The position numbers and the translations under genes are program-made. The notes under the pieces are model-generated. The model was not told the origin of the DNA and made no database searches. It saw only the letters and a list, made by a program, of their open reading frames with translations. This document shows positions 54,614 to 63,929 of a DNA stretch of 64,000 bases, one piece after another. The stretch's first letter is position 1; every line of letters begins with the position of its first letter. Source of the DNA: Flavobacteriaceae bacterium (GTDB lineage Bacteria; Bacteroidota; Bacteroidia; Flavobacteriales; Flavobacteriaceae). The DNA lies in contig JAGYKX010000005.1 in the NCBI GenBank assembly GCA_018401115.1, positions 248,001-312,000 of the forward strand, in the 5' to 3' direction.

Positions 54614-55414
54614 ATGGAACTTCTAGAAATTTTTGGATATTTTGGTGCTTTGTTAATTGGGGTGGTTCTCGGTTTAATTGGGGGTGGAGGTTCTATCCTA
54701 ACTGTACCAATTCTAGTTTATTTATTGGCTGTTAACCCAATGACTGCGACTGCATATTCTTTATTTGTTGTAGGAACTTCTTCCTTATTTGGTGCAGTTC
54801 AAAATTTCAAAAAAGGTTTGGTAGACGTTAAAACTGCACTAGTATTTGCTTCGCCAGCTTTTATAGCAGTGTATATTACAAGGCGCTATATTATGCCTGC
54901 CTTGCCAGATACTTTTTTTAGCCTTGGAACTTTTGTGATGACTAAGAACATTGCTATTATGGTGTTTTTTGCAGCTATTATGCTGATTGCAGCCATTGCC
55001 ATGATCAGAGATAAAAAGAAAGACAACGAAGGGGGGGAAGGCCCAATTTCTTATAACTATCCTATGATTGTTTTGGAAGGTGGGGTAGTAGGTATACTTA
55101 CAGGTATTGTAGGCGCTGGAGGTGGATTCCTTATTATTCCTGCTTTGGTACTATTTGCAAAACTACCTATGAAAAAAGCTGTAGCCACTTCACTGCTCAT
55201 TATTGCCATTAAATCATTGTTTGGTTTTATTGGAGATGTACAAACTATTGCTATTGACTGGGTGTTTTTAGGAAGGTTTACTCTTTTATCTATTGCAGGT
55301 ATTTTCTTGGGCATTTACCTGTCTAAATTCATCCCAGGTCACAAACTTAAAAAGTCTTTTGGTTGGTTTGTACTACTCATGGGTGTGTATATTATCTATA
55401 AAGAATTGGGGTAG
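54614..55414 (+). CDS. TauE/SafE family sulfite exporter-type membrane protein (first copy)
   Basis: 266 residues with about eight membrane helices and the two-repeat TauE pattern: GVVLGLIGGGGSILTVPILVYLL in the first half (Gly-rich loop) and GILTGIVGAGGGFLIIPALVLF in the second. Members transport sulfite, sulfonates or other organosulfur anions; the substrate here is unknown. A single gene with its own promoter and a nearby palindrome. Confidence 0.9.
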   Translation: MELLEIFGYFGALLIGVVLGLIGGGGSILTVPILVYLLAVNPMTATAYSLFVVGTSSLFGAVQNFKKGLVDVKTALVFASPAFIAVYITRRYIMPALPDTFFSLGTFVMTKNIAIMVFFAAIMLIAAIAMIRDKKKDNEGGEGPISYNYPMIVLEGGVVGILTGIVGAGGGFLIIPALVLFAKLPMKKAVATSLLIIAIKSLFGFIGDVQTIAIDWVFLGRFTLLSIAGIFLGIYLSKFIPGHKLKKSFGWFVLLMGVYIIYKELG

Positions 55415-55494
55415 TAATTCTTTTGTCATTTGGTTTTAAAATGAATCCAAAAAGAATTATTTGATTATTCTTTTATAACTTTAAAAGAAAAATC

Positions 55495-55827
55495 ATGAAA
55501 AACCTATTCATTTGCTTTCTGATCTTTATCTCATGTTCTAATAATGACAAAGAATACGAGGGTAACCCAACAAAATTTAAAGATATCTCTTTTCTCACAA
55601 CTACTAATGAAAATGTTAACGGAGGTTCACAGTTTGCTTACTTAAGTACTGGATTACTCCAAGACGGTGTAGCCTACTGTTTTTGTCAGCTTCAATGTTC
55701 CAGAGACGGCAAAACAGTATTTTCACTACAATACAATGAAGACACTAATTATTTAAGGTATAGGGAAAGCCCTTCAGAAGAATATACATATTATGATACT
55801 TCTGATTGGTGTATTAAATATGAATGA
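55495..55827 (+). CDS. Small lipoprotein of unknown function with a CxC...C motif
   Basis: 110 residues. The signal ends at lipobox FISC (Cys14), and the N-terminus is typical of Bacteroidota lipoproteins. After a Gly-containing linker there is CFCQLQC (Cys62, Cys64, Cys68) and a lone Cys106 near the end; metal binding or disulfide formation is possible. I recognise no family. The ATG at 55495 is preceded by an AT-rich region without a clear promoter box. Convergent with tRNA-Ser. Confidence 0.6.
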   Translation: MKNLFICFLIFISCSNNDKEYEGNPTKFKDISFLTTTNENVNGGSQFAYLSTGLLQDGVAYCFCQLQCSRDGKTVFSLQYNEDTNYLRYRESPSEEYTYYDTSDWCIKYE

Positions 55828-55965
55828 AATGGATTCACACCTTCCAGTCGTGCATCCCTAAAAAGGAATCCAATACAATCATGAAAACCCAAAATAGCTG
55901 GTGTTATTTTTTGGTTTTTTTCCCAAAACCAATTACAAAAATAAGTTTTTGATGCTTTTGGGTAT

Positions 55966-55993
55966 AAAAAAAACCCACAACTTTGTTGTAGGT
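55966..55993 (-). terminator. Terminator after tRNA-Ser
   Basis: On the minus strand ACCTACAAC (55992-55984) pairs with GTTGTGGGT (one G-U), followed by a T-run. It lies within 12 bases of the tRNA 3' end. Confidence 0.85.
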
Positions 55994-56002
55994 TTTCTTT
56001 AG

Positions 56003-56087
56003 CGGAGAAAGAGGGATTCGAACCCCCGGAGGTGTGACCCTCAACAGTTTTCAAGACTGCCGCATTCGACCACTCTGCCATTTCTCC
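56003..56087 (-). tRNA. tRNA-Ser (TGA)
   Basis: 85-nt class II tRNA: acceptor GGAGAAA/TTTCTCC, anticodon loop CTTGAAA (TGA), long variable arm and T arm GGGGG/TCCCT region, discriminator G73. CCA is not encoded. Confidence 0.93.
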
Positions 56088-56104
56088 TTGCGGTTATGCG
56101 GGTG

Positions 56105-56112
56105 CAAATATA
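56105..56112 (-). promoter_or_regulatory. -7 box for tRNA-Ser
   Basis: TATATTTG on the minus strand, 17 bases before the tRNA 5' end. A good TTG at 19-21 bases is not seen. Confidence 0.65.
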
Positions 56113-56194
56113 GGAACCTTTTTCAATTATGAAAAGGTATTTTAATGTTTTTTTTATTTTATTAAAAAAGGGTGAATATCTAATGGATTGACAC

Positions 56195-56202
56195 TATTTT
56201 TG
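56195..56202 (+). promoter_or_regulatory. -7 box for the second TauE/SafE gene, nearly leaderless
   Basis: TATTTTTG (56195-56202) ends only 5 bases before the ATG at 56208, so the transcript would start at about the first codon. Confidence 0.5.
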
Positions 56203-56207
56203 TAGCC

Positions 56208-56966
56208 ATGGAAGAATGGTACCACTATCTGTTATTAGTAGTTGTAGGTTTTACGGTTGGCTTTGTAAATACTATGGCAGGGGGAGGGTCTTTGTTGTCC
56301 CTTCCAGTTTTAATTTTTTTGGGTTTACCTCCTTCAGTGGCCAATGGAACCAATAGAGTCGCTATAGTAATACAAACAGCGCTCGGTACTGCAGGTTTTA
56401 AAAGTAAAGGGGTGTCTACCTATCCATTTAATCTTTATCTGGCCATAACTGCTTTTATAGGATCCATAATAGGGGCTAATATTGCAGTAGATATTAAGGG
56501 AGAGACTTTTAATAAGATTTTGGCCATTATTATGGTGGCTGTGGTGTTGATTATACTTTTTAAACCTAAAATGAAGACAGAAGGCCATGAGGAGCGACTC
56601 AAGGGGAAATATTTGGTTTTTGCCATGATTGGTTTTTTCTTTTTTGGAATTTATGGCGGCTTTATTAACGCTGGATTGGGCTTTTTAATGATGATATTTT
56701 TACACGGCGTGAACCGATTGAGTTTGGTCAAAACGAATATGACCAAGGTTTCCGTTGTATGTCTATATACAATAGCCGCATTGGCTGTGTTTGCTTATAA
56801 TGACAAAGTAGATTGGCTCATTGGTGGAGTACTTGCTGTAGGTAATGGAACAGGTGCTTGGGTGGCGTCTAGGTATTCCGTAAAAAAAGGCGATGGCTTT
56901 ATAAAAAAGTTTATGGTCGCTATGATAGTCATTATGGCTATTAAACTTTGGTTTTTTAATACTTAA
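56208..56966 (+). CDS. TauE/SafE family sulfite exporter-type membrane protein (second copy)
   Basis: 252 residues, about eight membrane helices. First repeat: GFVNTMAGGGSLLSLPVLIFLG; second: NAGLGFLMMIFL. It differs clearly from the copy 1.6 kb upstream (which has GLIGGGGS and a charged DKKKDNEGG loop), so it is a separate subfamily and not a recent duplicate. The substrate is unknown. The nitroreductase gene follows 15 bases later. Confidence 0.9.
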   Translation: MEEWYHYLLLVVVGFTVGFVNTMAGGGSLLSLPVLIFLGLPPSVANGTNRVAIVIQTALGTAGFKSKGVSTYPFNLYLAITAFIGSIIGANIAVDIKGETFNKILAIIMVAVVLIILFKPKMKTEGHEERLKGKYLVFAMIGFFFFGIYGGFINAGLGFLMMIFLHGVNRLSLVKTNMTKVSVVCLYTIAALAVFAYNDKVDWLIGGVLAVGNGTGAWVASRYSVKKGDGFIKKFMVAMIVIMAIKLWFFNT

Positions 56967-56981
56967 ATAACATAAATCCCT

Positions 56982-57614
56982 ATGAATAATATATTAGATG
57001 CTTTAGAGTGGCGATACGCTGTCAAAAAATTTGACGATAAAGCAAGCTTAACAGCACAGCAAATTCTTGAAGTTAAAAAAGTATTTAATCTTAGTGCTAG
57101 CTCTTATGGGCTACAACCCTATAAGATGATTGTAGTTCAAAATCCTAACTTAAAAGAAAAATTGGTTCCTGCTAGTTACGGTCAGCAGCAAATTTCACAA
57201 TCTGCAGCAATTCTTGTCTTTGCTATTAGAACAGATTTTGGGTTGGCTTATATTGATCAATATTTTGAGGATGTGTCCGTGAAAAGGCAAATACCTTTGG
57301 AAAATTTAGAGGGGTATAAAAACTTTATGAAAGGATCTTTTGCCAATAAATCTCAGGAAGAAATATCGTCTTGGTCAGTGAATCAAGTCTACCTTACAAT
57401 GGGTCATATGTTAGCTTCTTTAGCTGCTATGAAAATAGACGCATGCCCTATGGAAGGCTTAGACCCTAATGCTTATGACAAAATATTGGATTTGGAAGCC
57501 AAACAGTTAAAAACAATCGTAGCTATGCCTATAGGGGTAAGGGCTATAGATGACGCTACAGCGTCTGCGTTAAAAGTCCGTAAAGATTTGTCAGAAATTG
57601 TTATTGAAATGTAG
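56982..57614 (+). CDS. NAD(P)H-dependent nitroreductase family oxidoreductase
   Basis: 210 residues. WRYAVKKFDDKA at the start and SSYGLQPYKMIVVQN provide the FMN-binding blocks; the late ACPMEGLDP and MPIGVRA match NfsB-type enzymes. It is a dimeric FMN enzyme that reduces quinones or nitro compounds with NAD(P)H; the natural substrate is uncertain. It is close behind a TauE gene, and converges with the ribB gene. Confidence 0.9.
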   Translation: MNNILDALEWRYAVKKFDDKASLTAQQILEVKKVFNLSASSYGLQPYKMIVVQNPNLKEKLVPASYGQQQISQSAAILVFAIRTDFGLAYIDQYFEDVSVKRQIPLENLEGYKNFMKGSFANKSQEEISSWSVNQVYLTMGHMLASLAAMKIDACPMEGLDPNAYDKILDLEAKQLKTIVAMPIGVRAIDDATASALKVRKDLSEIVIEM

Positions 57615-57635
57615 TTTACTGTTGAATATTAAAAA

Positions 57636-58766
57636 TTAGTACCCTATATAGTCTATAATTTCTAATCCATAGCCTACCATTCCAACTCTCTTAGTTTGTT
57701 GGGCATTGGATAGCAGTTTAATCTTAGAGATGTTTAAGTCGTGTAAAATTTGGGCACCCACTCCGTAATCTTTGCTGTCCATATCTATTGGTGGGGCCTC
57801 CAAAATTCCTTTGGCTTGGTTTTCCTTTAACTGACCCAATCGAGACACTAAATTTAAAACAGAAGACTCTTGGTTAATGAAAACCACAGCGCCTTTTTCT
57901 GCTTGGTTAATGGCCTTAAACATTCGATCTAATTTTTGGTCAGGATTATTAGTCAGTGTACCCAGGATGTCATTGTTTATTAAGCTTGAATTTATTCTGG
58001 TGAGAATAGGCTCTTCTTTTTTCCAACTTCCTTTTGTAAGGGCTATATGCACTTGTTTGTTGGTTGTTTGTTCATAGGCTCTCACTCTAAACTCTCCAAA
58101 ACGGGTTTGTATGTCAAAGTCTTCCTTTTTTTCGATGAGACTGTCGTGTTCCATTCTATAGGCAACTAAGTCTTCAATAGAAACAATTTTAAGATCAAAC
58201 TTTTTAGCAACTTCTAAAAGCTGAGGCAGTCTGGCCATGGTGCCGTCCTCATTCATGATTTCTACGATTACTCCTGCAGGAGAAAAGCCTCCTAATCTAG
58301 CGAAATCTATAGCAGCTTCTGTATGGCCTGTTCGTCTGAGTACCCCTCCTTCTTTAGCTACTAAAGGAAATATATGTCCTGGTTTAGACAGGTCATTGGG
58401 TTTGGTGTTTTTATCTGTTAGTGCTTTAATAGTTTTAGCCCTGTCAGCGGCAGAAATTCCAGTAGTAACACCATGGCCTTTTAAATCTACGGAAACCGTA
58501 AAGGCTGTCTCAAGTGGGTCTGTATTGTTTTGCACCATACGGTGAAGGGATAAGGTTTCGCATCGGCGCTCTGTGAGGGGCGCACAAATGAGGCCTCTAC
58601 CATGTGTGGCCATGAAATTAATCATGTCTGGTGTAACGGCTTCTGCAGCAGCTAAAAAGTCTCCTTCGTTTTCTCTGTTTTCGTCGTCTACAACGATAAT
58701 TACTTTTCCAGCTTTTATATCTGCAATGGCACTTTCTATGGTATTTAAGGCGCTATTCTCTTTCAT
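57636..58766 (-). CDS. ribB: 3,4-dihydroxy-2-butanone 4-phosphate synthase with a degenerate RibA-like C-terminal domain
   Basis: 376 residues. RibB domain (about 1-205): DDENRENEGDF, THGRGLICAPL, and GGVLRRTGHTEAAID are intact. The C-terminal domain (about 215-376) aligns in shape to GTP cyclohydrolase II, but the zinc Cys motifs (CLTGD, RCDCG in E. coli) are here LINND and TNNPD at about 262-276, and the RQEGRNIGL block is NQESSVLNL. So only RibB activity is expected; the second half is probably structural. A separate RibA is needed elsewhere. Operon with lptG/F-type gene, 1 base gap. Confidence 0.93.
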   Translation of the reverse strand: MKENSALNTIESAIADIKAGKVIIVVDDENRENEGDFLAAAEAVTPDMINFMATHGRGLICAPLTERRCETLSLHRMVQNNTDPLETAFTVSVDLKGHGVTTGISAADRAKTIKALTDKNTKPNDLSKPGHIFPLVAKEGGVLRRTGHTEAAIDFARLGGFSPAGVIVEIMNEDGTMARLPQLLEVAKKFDLKIVSIEDLVAYRMEHDSLIEKKEDFDIQTRFGEFRVRAYEQTTNKQVHIALTKGSWKKEEPILTRINSSLINNDILGTLTNNPDQKLDRMFKAINQAEKGAVVFINQESSVLNLVSRLGQLKENQAKGILEAPPIDMDSKDYGVGAQILHDLNISKIKLLSNAQQTKRVGMVGYGLEIIDYIGY

Positions 58767-58767
58767 G

Positions 58768-60225
58768 TTACTTTCTTTTTCTAACGAATATATTTTTAAA
58801 GAAATCTATTATACTTCCGAATTGAACCATTCCTTTGTCTTCAGTGGCTCTTTTGGTTAAAAATATCCCTAAAGGAAGCATAACTAGGGTAGGGATCCAT
58901 GCGCCAAAAAATGGAGATATATTGCCTTCTTTGGCATAATTATAGGTAAAAACGCCTAAGAAGTAATAGGTTAAAAACAATATAATTGCGATGACCATAG
59001 GGAGTCCTAGACCTCCTTTTCTTATAATTGCTCCAAGCGGTGCTCCTACAAAAAACAAAACAATGCAGGAGAGGGCAAGGGCGTATTTTTTGTGTAATGA
59101 CAAGGCGTGCATATTGTATATTTTATACCTGATCATGAGTTCTTTGCGTTTTGTTTGAATGGTGAGCGCAGACATGGTGATGGTATTAATAGCCTCAGAA
59201 ATTATTTGTGTGCCTTGAATAGGAGTGAATTGCGCTAGCATAGCATCTATAGAAGGTAAACTGTCTAAAGGCATAGCAACAAAAGCAGAGTCTTTAGGTG
59301 TTTCTGGGGCAATAGTTCTTAATTGAATTCCCATTCTTTCTGTGATATTTTTCGATAATGCTGCTACAATAACTGCATTGTTATTTGTGATAGAATCCAT
59401 GTCTCTTCTGAGTTCAATGACATTTTTCATCTTATCACTACTTCCCTCCGTTTGCTCATCCATGTCTACCATGTTAAGTTCTGTTAGGTCTATATTAATG
59501 GTATATGTTTCAAAATTAGAGACTGCGTATGGATGTTTTTGATGGTTTTTACTTGTCGTTACACTGAGGCTTTCATAGTAGTGCCCATCTTTTAACACTA
59601 GTTTTATGAGATTGCTGTTTTCTGAACTGAGCAATTCACCCTCTTTTGCTTTAATTACAGTAGTGTTTATTTGATTTTCTGTCTTTTTATGTATGGTTAC
59701 ATCCCTTAGGTATCGGTCATTTTCACCATACTTTTCTTGCACAAGAATGGTCATTCCTGTGCCTTCAAATTCACTAAATAATCCTTCTGCAATGGCTACA
59801 GCAGGTTTTACTTTAGCAATATTTTTTTTCAGACTATAAGATTTAAGCTCTGCTGCTGGAATGATCCTGTCTGCAAAATAAAAAGTAACTAAACCCAATA
59901 CACTCACTAAAACGATAAGTGTTCTCATGGAGCGTTGTAAGGATATTCCAGAGGCTTTCATTGCCGCAAACTCATAGTGTTCTGCAAAGGTTCCAAAGGT
60001 TAAAATAGAAGACAATAGTACCGTTAAAGGGAGTACTTTTTCTGTGAGATTTGGTAAAAGATAAAAAATGAATTTTCCAATAATGACTAAGTCCAATCCT
60101 TTCCCCGCCAAGTTATCTATATACAACCAAATGGATTGGAAGATGAATATAAACATCAGTATCACAAAAGCACTTAGGAAGTTGTAGACAAACCTAGTGA
60201 GTATGTATCTGTCTAGGATTCTCAC
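58768..60225 (-). CDS. LptF/LptG family permease
   Basis: 485 residues: membrane helices at the N-terminus (about 10-110) and at the C-terminus (about 375-465), with a periplasmic beta domain between. The start RILDRYILTRFVYNFLSAF is typical, as is EHYEFAAMKASGISLQRSM. These proteins form the inner-membrane part of the lipopolysaccharide export machine with LptB. Whether it is LptF or LptG cannot be decided; Bacteroidota often have two such genes apart. It overlaps lolA by 4 bases. Confidence 0.9.
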   Translation of the reverse strand: MRILDRYILTRFVYNFLSAFVILMFIFIFQSIWLYIDNLAGKGLDLVIIGKFIFYLLPNLTEKVLPLTVLLSSILTFGTFAEHYEFAAMKASGISLQRSMRTLIVLVSVLGLVTFYFADRIIPAAELKSYSLKKNIAKVKPAVAIAEGLFSEFEGTGMTILVQEKYGENDRYLRDVTIHKKTENQINTTVIKAKEGELLSSENSNLIKLVLKDGHYYESLSVTTSKNHQKHPYAVSNFETYTINIDLTELNMVDMDEQTEGSSDKMKNVIELRRDMDSITNNNAVIVAALSKNITERMGIQLRTIAPETPKDSAFVAMPLDSLPSIDAMLAQFTPIQGTQIISEAINTITMSALTIQTKRKELMIRYKIYNMHALSLHKKYALALSCIVLFFVGAPLGAIIRKGGLGLPMVIAIILFLTYYFLGVFTYNYAKEGNISPFFGAWIPTLVMLPLGIFLTKRATEDKGMVQFGSIIDFFKNIFVRKRK

Positions 60226-60869
60226 TCTTTAATAATGTAGTAACCCAGGTCAACATATTTTTTCTCTTCAAAAGAAAAAAGATTTGGCGCTAAGTTTGTG
60301 TTGGTTTCGTATTTCGTTATCGTGATGGTCGTTTGGGTACCGTTTTTACCTGTTTCAATGACTTTATATACTTCTTTTTTCTGGCTGTCAACACCCAATA
60401 AAATATGAGCAATGTCTGCATTACTGTCTATTGGGATAAGTTTAATGTATTGAATTTTTCTGTTCCCAACATTCTGTGCAATGTCCCATTGAAAGCGATA
60501 GCCTTCGTTATAAAAGCTCAATATTTTAGCTGGATTCATCTCTGCTCCTGCATCTTGATTAGAAACAATAGTGACTTCCTCGTTTTCTGGGACTATGGTA
60601 TAGGTGTTTTTAGCGTCATTTATTTGTATTATACCCAAATATTCGAAACGATATTTTTCCCCTTTGAGTTGAACCTTTCCTGAAGTTTCTTGGTTAATAC
60701 TGGCCTCTGCACTGTATAGGTTATAATTAAATTGAAGACTCACATTTTCTTGAGCTAAGAGCTTGTCTGAAACGTCTTTCAGTAGTCCCTTGGAAGCGTC
60801 TTGTGACCAAGCTAATGAGCAAACACTGAGTAATAATAAAAATATCTTATGCATCTTTTTGGTTTTCAT
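60222..60869 (-). CDS. lolA: Outer-membrane lipoprotein carrier LolA family protein
   Basis: 215 residues with a signal peptide (ending LAWS). LolA-type beta-sheet fold: VSLQFNYNLYS, GKVQLKGEKYRFEY, and a long strand series ending with the EKKYVDLGYYI motif. It would carry lipoproteins from the inner to the outer membrane. The ATG at 60869 overlaps ftsK by 23 bases; the ATG at 60854 (MHKIF) gives a better signal peptide and is an alternative. No LolB-like gene is nearby. Confidence 0.88.
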   Translation of the reverse strand: MKTKKMHKIFLLLLSVCSLAWSQDASKGLLKDVSDKLLAQENVSLQFNYNLYSAEASINQETSGKVQLKGEKYRFEYLGIIQINDAKNTYTIVPENEEVTIVSNQDAGAEMNPAKILSFYNEGYRFQWDIAQNVGNRKIQYIKLIPIDSNADIAHILLGVDSQKKEVYKVIETGKNGTQTTITITKYETNTNLAPNLFSFEEKKYVDLGYYIIKE

Positions 60870-63288
60870 TGTCTAATAATTGTTGTAAAGAGACCATGTC
60901 TTGAACAAGTACTTGTCTGGCTTTACTTCCCTCGAACGGGCCTACAATTCCTGCAGCTTCCAATTGATCTACAATTCTTCCCGCCCTGTTATACCCTAAT
61001 TTTAGTTTTCTTTGAATGAGTGATGCGGATCCTTGTTGAGCAATGACAATGACCTCTGCCGCCTCTCTGAACATGGCGTCTCTTTCAGAAATATTATAGT
61101 CTATAGTACTGCCATTTTCTTCTCCAATATATTCTGGGAGTAGATACGCTTCTGGATACGCCCTTTGAGAACCAATAAAATCTGTAATTTTTTCTACCTC
61201 TGGAGTGTCTACAAAAGCACATTGTATTCTGGTGACGTCGTTTCCTTGGGTATATAACATATCTCCTCTACCAATTAATTGGTCTGCACCTTGGCTGTCT
61301 AGAATTGTTCTAGAATCTATCTTTGACGTAACCCTAAACGCAATTCTCGCCGGGAAGTTGGCCTTTATGATTCCTGTAATTACATTAACAGAAGGCCTTT
61401 GGGTGGCTACAATAAGGTGAATTCCAATGGCTCTAGCCAATTGGGCCAAACGCGCAATTGGAGTTTCTACTTCTTTTCCAGCTGTCATAATTAAATCTGC
61501 AAATTCGTCTATGACAAGTACAATATAAGGAAGGAACTTGTGGCCGTCGTTTGGATTGAGTTTTCTGGCCTTGAATTTTGTATTGTATTCTTTAATATTT
61601 CGCACCATGGCGTGTTTGAGTAATTCGTAGCGGTTGTCCATCTCTATACAAAGAGAGTTTAAGGTGTGAATTACCTTGGTATTGTCTGTTATAATAGCGT
61701 CTTCTACATCTGGTAGCTTGGCCAAATAATGTCTTTCAATTTTATTGAAAAGGGTAAGTTCTACTTTTTTAGGGTCTACTAATACAAATTTCACCTCTGC
61801 GGGGTGTTTTTTATAAAGTAGTGAGGTTAGCACGGCATTTAGTCCAACTGATTTTCCTTGACCTGTTGCTCCAGCCATGAGCATATGAGGCATTTTAGCT
61901 AAATCTACTACAAACGTTTCATTTGAAATGGTTTTTCCAAATGCGATGGGTAATTCCATTGCAGCATTTTGAAATTTAGCAGAGGCTATTACAGAACGCA
62001 TTGAAACGGTACTTGGGTTTTTGTTAGGTACTTCAATTCCAATGGTCCCTTTTCCTGGTATTGGGGCAATAATTCTAATCCCTAATGCAGCTAAGGATAA
62101 GGCAATGTCGTCTTCTAAATTCTTTATTTTAGAAATTCTTACACCTGCATCAGGAACTATTTCATAAAGAGTCACTGTGGGTCCTATGGTCGCTTTAATC
62201 TGAGCAATACCAATGTTGTAGTTTTTAAGGGTCTCCACAATTTTAACCTTGTTCTCTTCTAATTCCTCCTCATTGATTGTAATTCCAGATTCCCCTCCGT
62301 GCTTTTCTAACAGATCCAAGGAAGGAAATTTATAGTTAGAGAGTTCTAGGGTAGGGTCAAAGGCCCCAAAGTCCTTGAGTAATTGGTTGGATAAATTATC
62401 AGTACTTTCCTCTTCCTCGTCAATAGCAGCTACCTCAATTTCTAAGTTTTCGGGAGCTGGCGAGCTTGTTTTTTCTTTGTGGTTGGATACATCCGAAATA
62501 GAGAACTCTTTTTCTACCGTTTCTAATCCAGAAGCTTCTTTCTCTTGTGCTATATCAGTTTCTAATATTCCAACAGTTTCCTCTTGCTCCTCACTTTCTT
62601 TTATCAATTTTCGCAAGGGAGAGAGCTCTTCTATATCTGATATGTGGGTATATGGATCTAGAATATCATTTTCAGCTTCCGTTTCTCCCACCATAGGTGT
62701 GGGCTTAAAACGGGCAAAAAACCTGCCTAGGGATTGTGGGTTAAAATTAAACACCCTCACTATGAATATGATAAAAAAGACAGAAAGAGACAATGAAAGT
62801 CCTGTACTTCCTATATAATCTAAGGCAATTTCCTTAATCTCATAACCCATTACACCTCCAAAAATCGGATAGCTGTCTGCAGTGAACCCTAATGTTATAC
62901 TTAGAAAGAGAGCGGAGTACAATCCCCAAAACCAAATCTTGTAAAGGGAGCTTTTTGGCAGACTTAAAAATATATAAAACCCACTAATGCAAATTAAACT
63001 GGACAATATTAAAGCGCTTATTCCTAAACCCTTATAAACGAAAAAATAGCCTAATGCAGCGCCTATTTTATTTAGTGCATTCCTAGTCGCTACCTCTCTA
63101 TCTAAAAAAGCACTTAAGACGCTCTGGTCTTCCTGCCAATGATTTAAAAAGGAAATAAAAGAGATGGACATTGCTAAGCCAATGATCAAAATAACAAAAC
63201 CAATAATGACTTTGTTTTTTTTTGAAATCTCAAGCTTTAATTTAGGGGTGCTTTTTTTATGTAGGTGGTCACTTGCCTTTTTAGCCAT
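60847..63288 (-). CDS. ftsK: DNA translocase FtsK
   Basis: 813 residues. Four membrane helices are at about 28-50, 75-105, 112-135 and 160-182; an acidic, Glu/Ser-rich linker follows (about 195-310), then the motor: GATGQGKSVGLNAVL (Walker A) and VLVIDEFADLI (Walker B). The C-terminal gamma domain (SLIQRKLKLGYNRAGRIVDQLEAAGIVG) reads KOPS-type guide sites. It pumps the terminus DNA to septal XerCD. First (17 bases) follows tpx; overlaps lolA. Confidence 0.96.
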   Translation of the reverse strand: MAKKASDHLHKKSTPKLKLEISKKNKVIIGFVILIIGLAMSISFISFLNHWQEDQSVLSAFLDREVATRNALNKIGAALGYFFVYKGLGISALILSSLICISGFYIFLSLPKSSLYKIWFWGLYSALFLSITLGFTADSYPIFGGVMGYEIKEIALDYIGSTGLSLSLSVFFIIFIVRVFNFNPQSLGRFFARFKPTPMVGETEAENDILDPYTHISDIEELSPLRKLIKESEEQEETVGILETDIAQEKEASGLETVEKEFSISDVSNHKEKTSSPAPENLEIEVAAIDEEEESTDNLSNQLLKDFGAFDPTLELSNYKFPSLDLLEKHGGESGITINEEELEENKVKIVETLKNYNIGIAQIKATIGPTVTLYEIVPDAGVRISKIKNLEDDIALSLAALGIRIIAPIPGKGTIGIEVPNKNPSTVSMRSVIASAKFQNAAMELPIAFGKTISNETFVVDLAKMPHMLMAGATGQGKSVGLNAVLTSLLYKKHPAEVKFVLVDPKKVELTLFNKIERHYLAKLPDVEDAIITDNTKVIHTLNSLCIEMDNRYELLKHAMVRNIKEYNTKFKARKLNPNDGHKFLPYIVLVIDEFADLIMTAGKEVETPIARLAQLARAIGIHLIVATQRPSVNVITGIIKANFPARIAFRVTSKIDSRTILDSQGADQLIGRGDMLYTQGNDVTRIQCAFVDTPEVEKITDFIGSQRAYPEAYLLPEYIGEENGSTIDYNISERDAMFREAAEVIVIAQQGSASLIQRKLKLGYNRAGRIVDQLEAAGIVGPFEGSKARQVLVQDMVSLQQLLDNENQKDA

Positions 63289-63305
63289 TTTGAGGTGTTA
63301 CTTTT

Positions 63306-63803
63306 TTAGAGTACAGCTAAAGCTGCATCGTAGTTAGGCTCATCTACAATTTCATTGACCTGTTCTGTGTAGATTACTTTACCTGAAGGGTCTATAACAA
63401 CTACAGCTCTAGAATGTAATGGAGCTAATGGTCCTTCAGTAAAACTGACTCCGTAATCTTGTCCAAAATATCCCGTTTTAAAATCAGAAAGGTTGACAAC
63501 ATTTTCTAAGCCCTCTGCACCACAAAATCTAGCTTGAGCAAAAGGAAGGTCTTTAGAGATGCAAAGTACTACAGTATTTTCTTTAGCACTTCCCATTTTA
63601 TTGAAAGATCTTACGGACTGTGCACAGGTTCCGGTATCTATACTTGGAAAAATATTAAGAATGATGTTCTTACCACTAAAGTCCTCTAATGTCTTTTCTG
63701 ATAAATCAGAGGCAGTAAGTGTGAAATCTGGTGCATGGCTTCCTACTGTTGGAAGTGTGCCTATCGTTTGTAATGGAGTTCCTTTTAAGTGTACTGTTGC
63801 CAT
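63306..63803 (-). CDS. tpx: Thiol peroxidase
   Basis: 165 residues from the ATG at 63801-63803 (MATVHLKG); an in-frame ATG six codons earlier is less likely. Peroxidatic Cys in [10 protein letters not shown] and resolving Cys in ARFCGAEG are both present, as is the typical GSHAPDFTL start. It reduces lipid and organic peroxides with thioredoxin. It leads the tpx-ftsK-lolA-lptG/F-ribB series. Confidence 0.95.
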   Translation of the reverse strand: MATVHLKGTPLQTIGTLPTVGSHAPDFTLTASDLSEKTLEDFSGKNIILNIFPSIDTGTCAQSVRSFNKMGSAKENTVVLCISKDLPFAQARFCGAEGLENVVNLSDFKTGYFGQDYGVSFTEGPLAPLHSRAVVVIDPSGKVIYTEQVNEIVDEPNYDAALAVL

Positions 63804-63850
63804 AATTGAAATTTTAGACAATAAAAATACGCTATTTGGAGAAGACCAAA

Positions 63851-63877
63851 AAAAAAATCTCCCAATAGGAGATTTTT
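63851..63877. terminator. Hairpin terminator upstream of tpx
   Basis: AAATCTCC (63855-63862) pairs with GGAGATTT (63868-63875). On the minus strand an A-run (63848-63857) gives a long T tail, so it probably ends the gene to its right. Confidence 0.75.
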
Positions 63878-63929
63878 AATTTAATAGGAAAAATATGTAT
63901 TCCTTTTATAACACAAAACACTGATTGTA

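Noticed and set aside
54614-56966. Recent duplication of TauE/SafE genes
   Set aside because: Sequences differ throughout, including the Gly-rich repeat motifs.
62375-62818. 147-codon open frame opposite ftsK
   Set aside because: Shadow of the FtsK acidic linker; Ser-rich translation without homology.
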